Shown here: positions 1 to 8,985 of the stretch, in pieces | Position numbering within the stretch: the stretch's first letter is position 1 | How the letters are laid out: the number at the start of each line of letters is the position of its first letter | Source: Cryobacterium sp. CG_9.6 | GTDB taxonomy: Bacteria; Actinomycetota; Actinomycetes; Actinomycetales; Microbacteriaceae | Assembly (NCBI RefSeq): GCF_029893365.1 | Contig: NZ_JARXUZ010000001.1 | Span: 558,001 to 622,000 of the forward strand | Direction of reading: 5' to 3' | Length of the DNA: 64,000 bases | Made by a program: the position numbers and the translations under genes | Notes under the pieces: model-generated | Databases searched by the model: none | What the model was told of the DNA's origin: nothing | Seen by the model: only the letters and a program-made list of their open reading frames with translations

Positions 1-1
1 G

Positions 2-328
<327 letters not shown>

Positions 329-380
329 ACTCTTCGTCTACCCCACGCCGGGTACTGTAGGTGCACTAAACTCACCTTTT

Positions 381-2750
381 GTGAGGCGTAATCAGGTGTG
401 GGGCGGACTGCGGCGGGCAGGGTTTGCGCTTTTTGCGGCCTACGGTGCCGTCGTCATTTTTGGCGCCACCATTGTCATGTCGAGCGCGACGGCCATTAGC
501 CTACTTATCGCCGCGATCGGCGTCGGCTGCATCGTGGCTCTGGAGAGTAACCGCATCTGGATGGGCTGGTCGCCCTACCGCGGGTTGTCCTATAGCCTGC
601 CCGTTATTGCCCTTCCCATTCTGGTGGGCGTGCTGGGTGTGACCGTAGCGGTCGGGACTATAGCCCTCGGTGTCCTCATCCGCACACTGGCCCGCACGCG
701 GCGTTGGGCAATTTCCCTGTACTCCGCGGGCCTGACGGGCGTTGGGGCCACGATCAATGTTGTGGTCTTTCAGGCACTGCTCGACGCGGACGTGATCCTT
801 GTTGTTGCGGTACTTTTCTCTGCCATCATCTTCGTGGCCGTGGTGCTCTCCGTAGAGGTGGTACGTCGGTGGAGTATCCGGGCACCGATCGAGTTGGGGT
901 CCTTCACCCCGACATCGCCCTTCCGAGGTGCCGCCCTGCTGACCGGTGCCGCGTGCTTCACCGCCCTGGCCGCCTTCTGGAATAATCCGGCACTGCCCTT
1001 CTTTGCCGAGTCCGTTCAGGACCGCAACGCCCTCATCCTGCTGCTGCTGCTCACGCTGATTGCCGTGGCGGCCAAAGCGCTGGTGCGGCTGGAGGACATG
1101 AGGCGGCGGTTTAACGGTCTGATCCGGGGAACGGCTGCGCTCAACGCCAAGTCGTTTGGTCACACTCCCGGATCGGAGTCCTTCGCCGATCTGGTGCGAC
1201 GTGCCGTCACCGAGGCGATCGGCGCGGAATGGGTTGCCCTGCGCAAGGACCCGGGGTCCTGGCCCGACATCTCTGCCAGCGTCACGCTGGTGAAAGGAGA
1301 GCCGCTTTTTATCGTGGCGCATCGTGATGCGATCGATGTGGCGTTTGGCCGCGATGACAAGCGTGCCCTCAACGCCCTCGCGCACACCGCCAACGTTGTG
1401 GTGCGGGCTCGTGATGACATCGGTGGCCTGACTTTACGAGCGAATACCGATCAACTGACCGGCCTTCCGAACTACGGTGCATTTCAGGCCGCACTCGTGA
1501 ACATCAATGGGCACCGCAACTACGCCGAAGCGCTCGCGGTGCTCTTTCTTGACATTGATGATTTTAAGCGAATTAATGACCGGTATGGGCATCAGGTCGG
1601 GGATGACGTGCTGCGCGTTCTTGGTCACCGGCTGCGCTCCGCCGTGCGTCCCTCCGATGTCGTAGCCCGTGTCGGTGGCGACGAGTTCGTCATCATTCTC
1701 ACCCGGCTCTCTTCACTCGCTGAAGCGAATCAGATTGCCGAAAGCATCCTGGTGGCCTCAGGGAAACAGATCGTGCTGGAGGGAGCCACGGTGCATCCGC
1801 TTCTCAGCATTGGCCTCGCCTACTCATCGCATCGGGAAGCGGATGTCTGGGAGCTCGTTCTTGACGCCGACAAGAGCATGCTCGCGGTGAAACACAGCCG
1901 CCGGAGCGGTGGTCCTTCCAACGAGAGCAGCATCAGCATCTCGGCGCATCGATCGCCACAGGTGATCGAGCGGGTGGCGGAAGCTATTCGCGAGAATAAT
2001 CTCACCATGGCGTACCAGCCCATCGTGAGTCTGGTCACGAGCCAGATCTGGGCGTTCGAAGCCCTGGTGCGTTTTACCGATCCGGAGATCGGGGCGCTCT
2101 CGCCGCCCTCACTCGTGGAGACCTCCAAGCGACTTGGACTGTTCGACGATTTTACGCAACAGGTGGCCGAGAAGGCCATGACGGCGGCCGCCGAGTTTCG
2201 GCTCGTCGAACCACGCATCGTCTGCATGACCATCAATGTGGAAGCAAACCAGGTCATGCCGGAACGCCTCGGTGATTTCGTGGAAGAGCTTGCCGCCCGA
2301 TATGCGGATATTTCGCTGTGTCTTGAACTGAATGAACGCTCGGTTGCGCGGGTGTCCCCGGAGCTGCGGGCACAGGTTGACCATCTGCGCGATATTGGGA
2401 TTCTGATCGCGCTCGACGACTACGGTTCGGAGGATTCGTCCGTTGACTCTCTCGTGCGTGTTCCCATGGACATTCTCAAAATCGACAAAAGCCTCGTTGA
2501 TGACCTCGACGATGTGCGCCAATGCGAGGTTCTCACGGCACTGCAGGGCTTTGGGGACAGCCTCGAATATTCGATGATCGTTGAGGGCGTTGAGGACGAA
2601 GCGATGGCGCTCCACCTCTCCAGGTTGGGCATTCGAAGCGCTCAAGGCTTTCACTACGGCATCCCGCAGCCGTTCGATGTGGTGCTCGCGCGATTGGTAC
2701 AGCACGGTGCCGCTGCCGTGGTTCCAGCCACAGCACTGTCGACCCCGTGA
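381..2750 (+). CDS. Membrane-bound GGDEF-EAL cyclic-di-GMP signalling protein
   Basis: A 789-residue protein starting at GTG 381. Residues of about 10-245 are a run of hydrophobic helices (roughly eight membrane segments), followed by a cytoplasmic linker. The GGDEF diguanylate cyclase domain has an intact RVGGDEF signature near residue 432 and an RPSD inhibitory site five residues before it. The C-terminal EAL phosphodiesterase domain keeps the EAL glutamate (FEALVRF), the NVE, ELNE, ILKIDKSL and VEGVED motifs. The loop normally reading DDFGTGYSS is DDYGSEDSS. Both activities look possible, so it may make or degrade cyclic-di-GMP depending on an unknown membrane signal. It stands alone, with a small hairpin after the stop. 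Confidence 0.92.
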   Translation: MRRNQVWGGLRRAGFALFAAYGAVVIFGATIVMSSATAISLLIAAIGVGCIVALESNRIWMGWSPYRGLSYSLPVIALPILVGVLGVTVAVGTIALGVLIRTLARTRRWAISLYSAGLTGVGATINVVVFQALLDADVILVVAVLFSAIIFVAVVLSVEVVRRWSIRAPIELGSFTPTSPFRGAALLTGAACFTALAAFWNNPALPFFAESVQDRNALILLLLLTLIAVAAKALVRLEDMRRRFNGLIRGTAALNAKSFGHTPGSESFADLVRRAVTEAIGAEWVALRKDPGSWPDISASVTLVKGEPLFIVAHRDAIDVAFGRDDKRALNALAHTANVVVRARDDIGGLTLRANTDQLTGLPNYGAFQAALVNINGHRNYAEALAVLFLDIDDFKRINDRYGHQVGDDVLRVLGHRLRSAVRPSDVVARVGGDEFVIILTRLSSLAEANQIAESILVASGKQIVLEGATVHPLLSIGLAYSSHREADVWELVLDADKSMLAVKHSRRSGGPSNESSISISAHRSPQVIERVAEAIRENNLTMAYQPIVSLVTSQIWAFEALVRFTDPEIGALSPPSLVETSKRLGLFDDFTQQVAEKAMTAAAEFRLVEPRIVCMTINVEANQVMPERLGDFVEELAARYADISLCLELNERSVARVSPELRAQVDHLRDIGILIALDDYGSEDSSVDSLVRVPMDILKIDKSLVDDLDDVRQCEVLTALQGFGDSLEYSMIVEGVEDEAMALHLSRLGIRSAQGFHYGIPQPFDVVLARLVQHGAAAVVPATALSTP

Positions 2751-2779
2751 TCTGAATGCGCGGAAGGGCATGAATCCTT

Positions 2780-2793
2780 ACCCCCGAAGGGGT
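2780..2793 (+). terminator. Short GC hairpin after the GGDEF-EAL gene
   Basis: ACCCC-CGAA-GGGGT forms a perfect five-pair stem with a stable tetraloop 30 bases after the stop codon. There is no T-run, so it is only a plausible terminator or mRNA-stabilising hairpin. Confidence 0.4.
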
Positions 2794-3076
2794 GTCTTGA
2801 TTCAAGCTTGATGCAACCTTGCACCGGCCGGCCTGCGCTTCTGGGCTGGTAGCTGTCAGAGTCACAGTGTGAGCTACAGCATCCGTTATCTTCAACGAAA
2901 CCCGCGGGACACGACCCCCGGGTCGCGTCGAACGCGCACCCGGCTGCGTGCGGTGTCGAGGACTTTTGGCCTCGTGGTTCCCCCCGCAGTGTCACCCCGG
3001 TTCTGCGCGTCGCGGTCGCTGACCGCCGGGCGGTCCTGACGGTCGCCAGCCTCCGGGAGACCGGTGATCAGGCGGG
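2794..3076. other. Intergenic stretch between convergent genes; hairpins only
   Basis: No convincing gene in either strand. It holds an inverted repeat CCGGGT...ACCCGG (2918-2943) with an inner GCG/CGC stem. It also holds a near-perfect palindrome, GACCGCC-G-GGCGGTC (3021-3035). Both lie just beyond the end of the leftward response regulator gene, so they may end its transcript and that of the GGDEF-EAL gene arriving from the left. Confidence 0.55.
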
Positions 3077-3883
3077 CTAGGACTCGTGTGGTGCTGCGAG
3101 TCGGTAACCGACCCCGCGCACCGTTTCCAGCCACGACGGTGCCGTGACGCTATCGCCCAGCTTGCGTCGTAGATTTCCCATGTGCACCTCCACGGCACGC
3201 TGATCTGCCTCGCTCACGGAGTAGCTATCGGCATACGATTCGCCGCGAAGCATGAGCGCGAGGTCGGCTTTGCTCCGCACTCGCCGCTGAGAGTCGAGGA
3301 GGGAGGCGAGGAGATCGAACTCGGTCCGGGTGAGATCGAGCGAGTGGTCGTCAAGGAGCACACGGCGCTCAGCAGCGTTCAGGCGGAGTCCGTTGTGCTC
3401 GTGCCATGCGCTCGGGACCGTTATTGAGTCAGTGGCGGTTGTCTCGGGTTCCGCCGCAGTATCCGTGCGGTCGGTCGCGAGGTGATGCCGCGGGCGGCGC
3501 AACATGGCATCGATCCGAGCCCGCAGCTCACGCGGCCGAAAGGGTTTCGTCAGGTAGTCGTCGGCACCAGCTTCGAGGGCTTGCAACGTGTCTATCTCGT
3601 CACTGCGGGCAGTGAGCATCACGAGGTATGTCGAACTGACACCACGAATGCGGCGGGCCGTTTCGAATCCGTCCATCCCCGGTAACCCCACGTCGAGAGT
3701 CGTGACGACCGGGTTGTGTTCCCGCACCGCTGTGACGCCATCGAGACCGTTGCTGGCGGTGATCGTCTCGAATCCGGCCTGGGTGAGCACGACCGCGAGG
3801 AGCGCCCGAATGTCGGGGTCATCCTCGATGATGACCGCGACGCGTTTCTCGGAGGGTTCAGTCATACCGCGATTATCGTCCAT
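3077..3883 (-). CDS. OmpR/PhoB-family response regulator (orphan)
   Basis: A 268-residue two-domain response regulator. The receiver domain (about residues 14-125) has the acidic pair EDD, phospho-acceptor Asp64 in TLDVGLPGMDG and the conserved Lys in YLTKPFRPREL. A linker of about 45 residues follows. The C-terminal winged helix (about 168-265) carries TRTEFDLLASLL and VHMGNLRRKLGD...TVRGVGYRL. It should bind direct repeats in DNA when phosphorylated. No histidine kinase lies next to it, which is unusual for this class. A second possible ATG is at 3865. The gene is divergent from mqo with about 100 bases between them. Confidence 0.92.
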   Translation of the reverse strand: MDDNRGMTEPSEKRVAVIIEDDPDIRALLAVVLTQAGFETITASNGLDGVTAVREHNPVVTTLDVGLPGMDGFETARRIRGVSSTYLVMLTARSDEIDTLQALEAGADDYLTKPFRPRELRARIDAMLRRPRHHLATDRTDTAAEPETTATDSITVPSAWHEHNGLRLNAAERRVLLDDHSLDLTRTEFDLLASLLDSQRRVRSKADLALMLRGESYADSYSVSEADQRAVEVHMGNLRRKLGDSVTAPSWLETVRGVGYRLAAPHES

Positions 3884-3987
3884 TCACAGCGCGCCGGGGG
3901 ACGCCGGGTTCTCATCTCGATTGCGTGACCTGCTTGGGGTTCCGGGCGCGGCGCGGCGCGCTCCGGCGCCGCGATACACTCGGAAGC

Positions 3988-5466
3988 GTGAATGCAACGG
4001 AACCCGTAGACGTCGTTCTCATTGGCGGCGGAATCATGAGCGCTACTCTCGGCACCCTCCTCAAGGAGCTGCAGCCGTCGTGGCGCATTGAAGTGTACGA
4101 GCGATTGGGCGAATTGGCCCAGGAAAGCTCGAACCCGTGGAACAACGCCGGCACGGGTCACGCAGCGCTGTGTGAACTCAACTACATGCCCGAAGCACCC
4201 GGGGGAAAGCTCACCGCCGACAAAGCAGTGAGCATCAACGAGCAGTTTCAGGTCAGCCGTCAGCTCTGGGCGCACCTAGTGAGTACCGGGGCGCTCCCGG
4301 AGCCGGAGAAATTCATCAACTCCACACCGCACATGACCTTCGTGCACGGAGCAGCGAATGTTGCCTACCTTCGCGAGCGTCACGAGGTTTTGAAAGACCA
4401 GCCGCTTTTCACCGGAATGGAATTCAGCGATGACCCAACGGTTATCGGTGGTTGGACGCCCCTGCTCACGAAGAAGCGTCCGTCCGGGCAGAAGATTGCG
4501 GCCACGCGCAGCAACCTGGGCACCGATGTCGATTTTGGCGCCCTCACCTCGTACATGTTCGACAACCTCACCCGGCACGGCGTCGAGGTGAAAATGAACC
4601 AGGAAGTCACAAACCTCAGGCAAAACTCCGACGGGTCGTGGCGCATTAACCTCCTACGCCAGGTTGGACAGACCCGTAGCACCGTGAATGCCAAGTTCGT
4701 GTTCGTGGGTGCCGGTGGTGGTGGTTTGGCCCTGCTGCAAAAGAGCGGGATTCCCGAGATCAAGGGGTTCGGTGGATTTCCGATCAGCGGTCAATTCCTC
4801 CGCACCACGAACCCCGAGCTGGTGGCTCAGCATCAGGCAAAGGTGTACGGCAAGGCCGGTGTTGGTGCCCCGCCCATGTCCGTGCCGCACCTGGACACGC
4901 GAATCGTCGACGGCCAGATGTCGCTGCTCTTCGGGCCGTATGCCGGGTTTAGCCCCAAGTTCCTTAAGACCAGTACCTGGCTCGACCTTCCGCTGTCGAT
5001 TCGTGCTCACAACCTCGGCCCGATGCTCGCCGTGGCCCGCCACAACTTCGACCTGATGAAGTACCTCATTGGCGAAATCTTCGCATCACGTAACGCCAAA
5101 CTGAAGGCACTGCAGGAGTTCGTTCCCACCGCCAAGATGGGCGACTGGGAGCTGATCACGGCGGGCCAGCGCGTGCAGGTTATGAAGAAGGATGCCGACA
5201 AGGGCGGCGTGTTGCAAATGGGAACCGAGGTTGTCACATCGGCTGATGGCACCATCGCCGGGCTTCTCGGCGCATCGCCCGGTGCGTCTACGGCTGCGCC
5301 GATCATGGTGGATCTGCTGGCCCGGTGCTTCCCGGATCGCATCGCGGCGTGGGAGCCGAAGATCGCCGCCATGATCCCGAGCTACGGCACCAAGCTCTCC
5401 GACGATCCTGCCGCCGCCGCCGCCTCCCTGGCGGCCACGGCACAGGTGCTGCACCTCACCGCGTAG
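3988..5466 (+). CDS. mqo: Malate:quinone oxidoreductase
   Basis: A membrane-associated FAD enzyme that oxidises malate to oxaloacetate and passes electrons to quinone; it can replace or back up NAD malate dehydrogenase in the citric acid cycle. The dinucleotide-binding stretch VVLIGGGIMSATLGTLL is at the N-terminus, followed by SSNPWNNAGTGHAALCELNY, a signature of this family. I place the start at GTG 3988 (492 residues) because GGAAG lies just before it and the family begins close to the GGG motif. The open frame continues upstream to 3925, but that extension is low-complexity and unlike the family. Monocistronic; the next gene is 120 bases away. Confidence 0.95.
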   Translation: MNATEPVDVVLIGGGIMSATLGTLLKELQPSWRIEVYERLGELAQESSNPWNNAGTGHAALCELNYMPEAPGGKLTADKAVSINEQFQVSRQLWAHLVSTGALPEPEKFINSTPHMTFVHGAANVAYLRERHEVLKDQPLFTGMEFSDDPTVIGGWTPLLTKKRPSGQKIAATRSNLGTDVDFGALTSYMFDNLTRHGVEVKMNQEVTNLRQNSDGSWRINLLRQVGQTRSTVNAKFVFVGAGGGGLALLQKSGIPEIKGFGGFPISGQFLRTTNPELVAQHQAKVYGKAGVGAPPMSVPHLDTRIVDGQMSLLFGPYAGFSPKFLKTSTWLDLPLSIRAHNLGPMLAVARHNFDLMKYLIGEIFASRNAKLKALQEFVPTAKMGDWELITAGQRVQVMKKDADKGGVLQMGTEVVTSADGTIAGLLGASPGASTAAPIMVDLLARCFPDRIAAWEPKIAAMIPSYGTKLSDDPAAAAASLAATAQVLHLTA

Positions 5467-5586
5467 CCGGCGTCCCGGAGCGTGGTGACGGCGGTTCCCC
5501 GAGCTGTCGCTCGTGCCGGCCGCACGACGCCGTGCAGGCGGGTGTGCCCCCCATCTCAGGTGACATACTTGAATTGAAGGGGAGCA

Positions 5587-6804
5587 ATGACTCTTGGATT
5601 ACCGGGACACCTGGTGCAGTCCGAGCTCGCCCGCGCCCTCGCCCGTGCCGCGCATGGCTTTGGTCTGATTTGTCTCACCGGGGCCCTCGGAGCTGTCATC
5701 GTCTTGAGTGCCACCGAGGCCGGGACCACACTGCCCATCACAATCGCCGTGATGCTCGCTATGGCTGGCCTTCTTGTGCTTGTCACACGCCGCCGCAGCC
5801 TCCTCATGTCCCTCAGCTATCTGATCATCGGAACACTGTGTATTTACGTGTTCACCGATACCGTCTTGAGCGCGCCAGAGAGCTTTTCGGCGTCCACGCT
5901 CTTTCTGCTGGCTCTGCCCAAGATGGCGCTGGTTATGGTGGCCGGCGCCGGATCCGGACTTCTGGTGGGGGTGCTGTGGAGCACGGCGGGCTTTGTCCTG
6001 GCCGAGGCGGCGGGACTCCTTGCGGTTGTTCATGCGGACGTGAGCGTTGGCCGGGATTTCTTCACGGTGACGGCCTACGTGGCGCTCACGGTAGCGCTGC
6101 TCCTGGCCGGGCTTGGACACCGTCGAGGTGCGCTTGCGCAGCCGGCATTGCTGCGCGCCGCACGAAACGATGCGTCCAGCCAGCTGCGACACTCGCTTGA
6201 CAACCGGTCGATCGCCGTGCTGAACGACACGGTCATCAATCAACTGGTGGGCCTGTCATTGTCATCGCCCGGGGTTGTCTCTCCACACCTGCAGGCGGGG
6301 CTGCGCACCACGCTCCACACGCTTCGAGACACCGCCTGGCTCTCCGAAGGCGACCCGCATGCGCCCGGCACCGGAGTGCTTGCGGCCAGCGCGCTGTTTG
6401 CGGCCGTCGACCGCTGCCGCACCGCTGGCCTCACCATTGAGGTGAACGGGGACATCGACTCGCTTGATCGCCTCACCTCATCGGCCGACCGCGAACTTGC
6501 GCTGGCGGTGGAGCAGTGCCTCGGAAACGTTCTGCGGCACGCCGGCACGATCGCGGCCGAGGTCAGCGTGGAGAACGACTCCGAGAGCGTCTCCATCATG
6601 GTGGCGGATGCCGGCCGCGGGTTCACTCTGTCGGGATCGGGGAGCGGGCGACTCGGGTTACGCCAGTCCGTGCGGCGCCGTATTGATCGCCTCGGAGGGT
6701 CCGTGACCATTTGGACGCGCCCCGGGGCTGGCACCACCGTGCGGCTGACCGTTCCCGCAGGTGACCTCGCCGTTCCTGCGCCCACGGTGCGGGGAAGGCA
6801 ATGA
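5587..6804 (+). CDS. Membrane sensor, degenerate histidine kinase with HATPase domain (first half of a split pair)
   Basis: A 405-residue protein with a good ribosome site (GAAGGGGAGCA). Residues of about 20-175 are hydrophobic membrane helices. A helical region around 200-300 resembles a HisKA_3 dimerisation domain, and an ATPase domain occupies about 305-395. The ATPase N-box (VEQCLGNVLRHAG) and G1 box (VADAGRGF) are intact. Where the phospho-acceptor motif should read LHD the sequence is VLND, so the histidine appears to be Asn213. It overlaps the next gene by ATGA. Together the two genes match the layout of the single large sensor at 9713-12046. Likely a pseudokinase partner or allosteric sensor; its signal is unknown. 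Confidence 0.8.
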   Translation: MTLGLPGHLVQSELARALARAAHGFGLICLTGALGAVIVLSATEAGTTLPITIAVMLAMAGLLVLVTRRRSLLMSLSYLIIGTLCIYVFTDTVLSAPESFSASTLFLLALPKMALVMVAGAGSGLLVGVLWSTAGFVLAEAAGLLAVVHADVSVGRDFFTVTAYVALTVALLLAGLGHRRGALAQPALLRAARNDASSQLRHSLDNRSIAVLNDTVINQLVGLSLSSPGVVSPHLQAGLRTTLHTLRDTAWLSEGDPHAPGTGVLAASALFAAVDRCRTAGLTIEVNGDIDSLDRLTSSADRELALAVEQCLGNVLRHAGTIAAEVSVENDSESVSIMVADAGRGFTLSGSGSGRLGLRQSVRRRIDRLGGSVTIWTRPGAGTTVRLTVPAGDLAVPAPTVRGRQ

Positions 6805-8105
6805 CGGCACCCGATGCGACTCAGCAGCGTCTTGATCCGATCGGTGGTCTCGCCGTCTGGCCTCTTGCGCCCGTTACGGCCCTCATCGTGGTGACCTATG
6901 CCATTTTCTCCGTGATGACACAGGCCGCAGAAGTGCTAAACCCACTGTTCGCCGCCCTCGGGGTGGTGGCCCTCGCGGGTGCGGCTGGCATTCTCGTGTG
7001 GGCCTCGTTGCCCGAGAATGCACCCTTTCAGCGCCGCTCCAGCATTCTCCTCGTGGGGCTGGCCCTTCTGGCCTATTTTCTCGAACAAGCGGGTTTGTGG
7101 GGTCAGAACTCGAGCGTGCACAACGATTTCGGTCAGGTGGCTCTCGGGCTCCTCATCCTGGCCCTGGCACCCTTCCGCCCCTGGCGAGAGATCATCCTCC
7201 TGGCCCTGGGGTCCGCCATTATCGTCGCCACCGGGGCCTTCGTTCACGCGTCTCTGTTCGATACCGGTGCGCCACCAGCCCTCTACGCAATTCTTGCTGC
7301 GGTGCAATTGCTCGCACCCGCCCTTGCTGGCGCGGCCTACTGCCGTCAGGTCGTCACGTCCATTCGCGTGTGGCAAACGGACGCCGTGCGGTCCATTCGG
7401 CGCACTACCGAGGAGAGCCGGGTAACCCTGGCCCCCGCCGTCGAAAAGCAGCGACTCGCCGACCTCGAAGTAAGCGTGCTGCCCTTTCTCAGCGCGATTC
7501 TTGACCGCGGTACGGTTTCGGCTGCGGAGATAGATCGTGCACGCGGGCTAGCGGAGCAGGTGCGGCGGGCACTGGTTGCCGAAACCGATCACACCTGGCT
7601 GGATGATCTGGTGGCCCGGGAGAGCGCTGGCCTGGCGGCCGAAGCGGGTGGGGGCATCGCGGCGCTGCCCCTGGTGCGCGATGATGAGCGCCGGGCCGCT
7701 CGATTCACACCGAGGCAGCGCGCGGCCTTCGGAGCTCTGGTGGTGATGCTCTGTGCTCAGCCCGGACTCGACCACTCCAGCCTTGCCATTCGGCTTTCCC
7801 CGGCGCACGGAAAAGCAACCCCGGACGGCCTGAGTGAGCCGTTGGATTCTCAGCACGCCGAGGGTGCCACGGTGATCTCACTGGACGCATCCGTTGTCGT
7901 GCCCGCCCGGCAGCTGCGTGCGGCCCTCCAGCCGTTCACTGCTGTCTTGCGGGTTGAATTCACGCACGTTCGCGTGGGTGTCGGCCGTCAACACCTCACG
8001 GTGCATCTCGATGCCGAGCACCGCGAGGCTGGCCATCGCAATGCCGACCGATCACACGTCCGACGGCTGTCGCGTCCGATGGCCCTAACCAGAAACGAGC
8101 CCTAA
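6801..8105 (+). CDS. Membrane protein with degenerate kinase-like C-terminal region (second half of a split pair)
   Basis: A 434-residue protein translationally coupled to the preceding sensor (ATGA overlap). Residues of about 18-205 form hydrophobic helices. The remaining half is soluble and helical, with an EKQRLADLEVSVLPFL segment and a DRARGLAEQVRRALVAETD segment. These align in position and style with the C-terminal quarter of the large sensor at 9713-12046 (EEREMQLARVNALARPAL and ASLRDAIRARSL). No ATPase motifs are visible. Probably a structural or sensory subunit working with the upstream protein. I know of no named family for it beyond actinobacterial hypothetical sensor proteins. Confidence 0.7.
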   Translation: MTAPDATQQRLDPIGGLAVWPLAPVTALIVVTYAIFSVMTQAAEVLNPLFAALGVVALAGAAGILVWASLPENAPFQRRSSILLVGLALLAYFLEQAGLWGQNSSVHNDFGQVALGLLILALAPFRPWREIILLALGSAIIVATGAFVHASLFDTGAPPALYAILAAVQLLAPALAGAAYCRQVVTSIRVWQTDAVRSIRRTTEESRVTLAPAVEKQRLADLEVSVLPFLSAILDRGTVSAAEIDRARGLAEQVRRALVAETDHTWLDDLVARESAGLAAEAGGGIAALPLVRDDERRAARFTPRQRAAFGALVVMLCAQPGLDHSSLAIRLSPAHGKATPDGLSEPLDSQHAEGATVISLDASVVVPARQLRAALQPFTAVLRVEFTHVRVGVGRQHLTVHLDAEHREAGHRNADRSHVRRLSRPMALTRNEP

Positions 8106-8726
8106 ATGGCGAAACTCTACTTTCGCTATGGTGCGATGAACAGTGGCAAGAGCACCTCCATGCTCCAGGCTGCATACAACTACGAGGAGCGCGGGCACCG
8201 AGTGCTGCTCGCCAAACCGTCCGTTGATACCAAGGGGGACCGTGGCATCCTGTCTCGGCTTGGCGTGACACGCGCTGTTGACTACCTCTTAACTCCGGAA
8301 ACGGATGCCCTCGCCACGTTTCAGCAGCACCGCGCTCAGGTCCTCCGTGAATCCGGTCTAGATGTGAGCGCTCTGCTGCTTGATGAGGCGCAGTTCCTCA
8401 CCGAAACGCAGGTTGATGACCTGCTGCGGATCGCCATTCTCGAAAACGTCCCCGTGTTGGCGTACGGCATTCGCACGGACTTTCAAACGGTGGCTTTTCC
8501 GGGCAGTCGGCGCCTACTCGAGGTCTCGCACAGCCTGGAAGAACTCAAGACAATCTGCCGGTGCGGGCGCAAAGCAGTGTTCAACGGACGCAAGATTGAC
8601 GGCGTCTACGTGTTCGATGGCGACCAGGTGGCCATCGATGGCGCCGAGGTCACCTACGAATCGCTCTGCGGATCGTGTTACCTCGAAGAAAGCCACGGTG
8701 TTCTCAATACCCGAAGCCGGGCCTAA
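8106..8726 (+). CDS. tdk: Thymidine kinase (type II)
   Basis: A 206-residue cytosolic salvage enzyme that phosphorylates thymidine with ATP. The P-loop GAMNSGKS is at residues 8-15, the Walker B-type LLDEAQFL near residue 95, and zinc-binding cysteines appear as CRCG and CGSC pairs in the C-terminal lasso domain. Length fits the family. It starts directly after the stop of the membrane protein gene (TAA-ATG), so it seems to be transcribed with the two sensor genes and sits between them and the LuxR-type regulator. There is no obvious functional reason for this position. Confidence 0.95.
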   Translation: MAKLYFRYGAMNSGKSTSMLQAAYNYEERGHRVLLAKPSVDTKGDRGILSRLGVTRAVDYLLTPETDALATFQQHRAQVLRESGLDVSALLLDEAQFLTETQVDDLLRIAILENVPVLAYGIRTDFQTVAFPGSRRLLEVSHSLEELKTICRCGRKAVFNGRKIDGVYVFDGDQVAIDGAEVTYESLCGSCYLEESHGVLNTRSRA

Positions 8727-8749
8727 GCGGCGTTATGAGCCATAGGTGA

Positions 8750-8770
8750 GGCGCTCGCGCGCTTTTTGTT
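8750..8770 (+). terminator. Probable rho-independent terminator after tdk
   Basis: A GCGC-TCGC-GCGC stem, extended by weak pairs, is followed by a T-rich tail (TTTTTGTTT) about 25 bases after the tdk stop codon. Confidence 0.55.
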
Positions 8771-8985
8771 TAGAAAAGTCACGAGCACCCCAACACCCCC
8801 GGTCCCCCCGATATATGTTCCCCAGGATCTACTCTAGGTACACCCCAAAGCTTCCTGCTAGCCGTCACTTCTAATGGCCCCCAAAAAGAACACTTTTTGG
8901 GCTGAAAGCGGAAAGAACGGTGATTTTTCGACCGTTTTGGGGGTGGATACACCCACCGGTCTGTCCCCCCCGATATGGTGAGAGC
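8771..8985 (+). promoter_or_regulatory. Hairpin-rich leader/promoter region of the LuxR-type regulator
   Basis: No open frame of note. The region contains two copies of TCCCCCCGATAT, near 8804-8815 and 8964-8976, the second just before the ribosome site. It has a perfect nine-pair hairpin CCCAAAAAG-AACA-CTTTTTGGG at 8880-8901 and an AACGGT...ACCGTT hairpin at 8916-8936. A GGGTG-GATA-CACCC hairpin lies near 8941-8955. It is noticeably more A+T-rich than the genes around it. A regulator-binding region or a structured 5' leader are both plausible. Confidence 0.55.

Noticed and set aside
501..1385. A 294-residue minus-strand frame inside the GGDEF-EAL gene
   Set aside because: Rich in Arg, Gly, Gln and His with no motifs; a shadow of the well-supported plus-strand gene.
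5551..5580. A third copy of the C-run motif before the split sensor genes
   Set aside because: GCCCCCCATCT differs from TCCCCCCGATAT at key positions, so it is not counted with the two copies upstream of the regulator.
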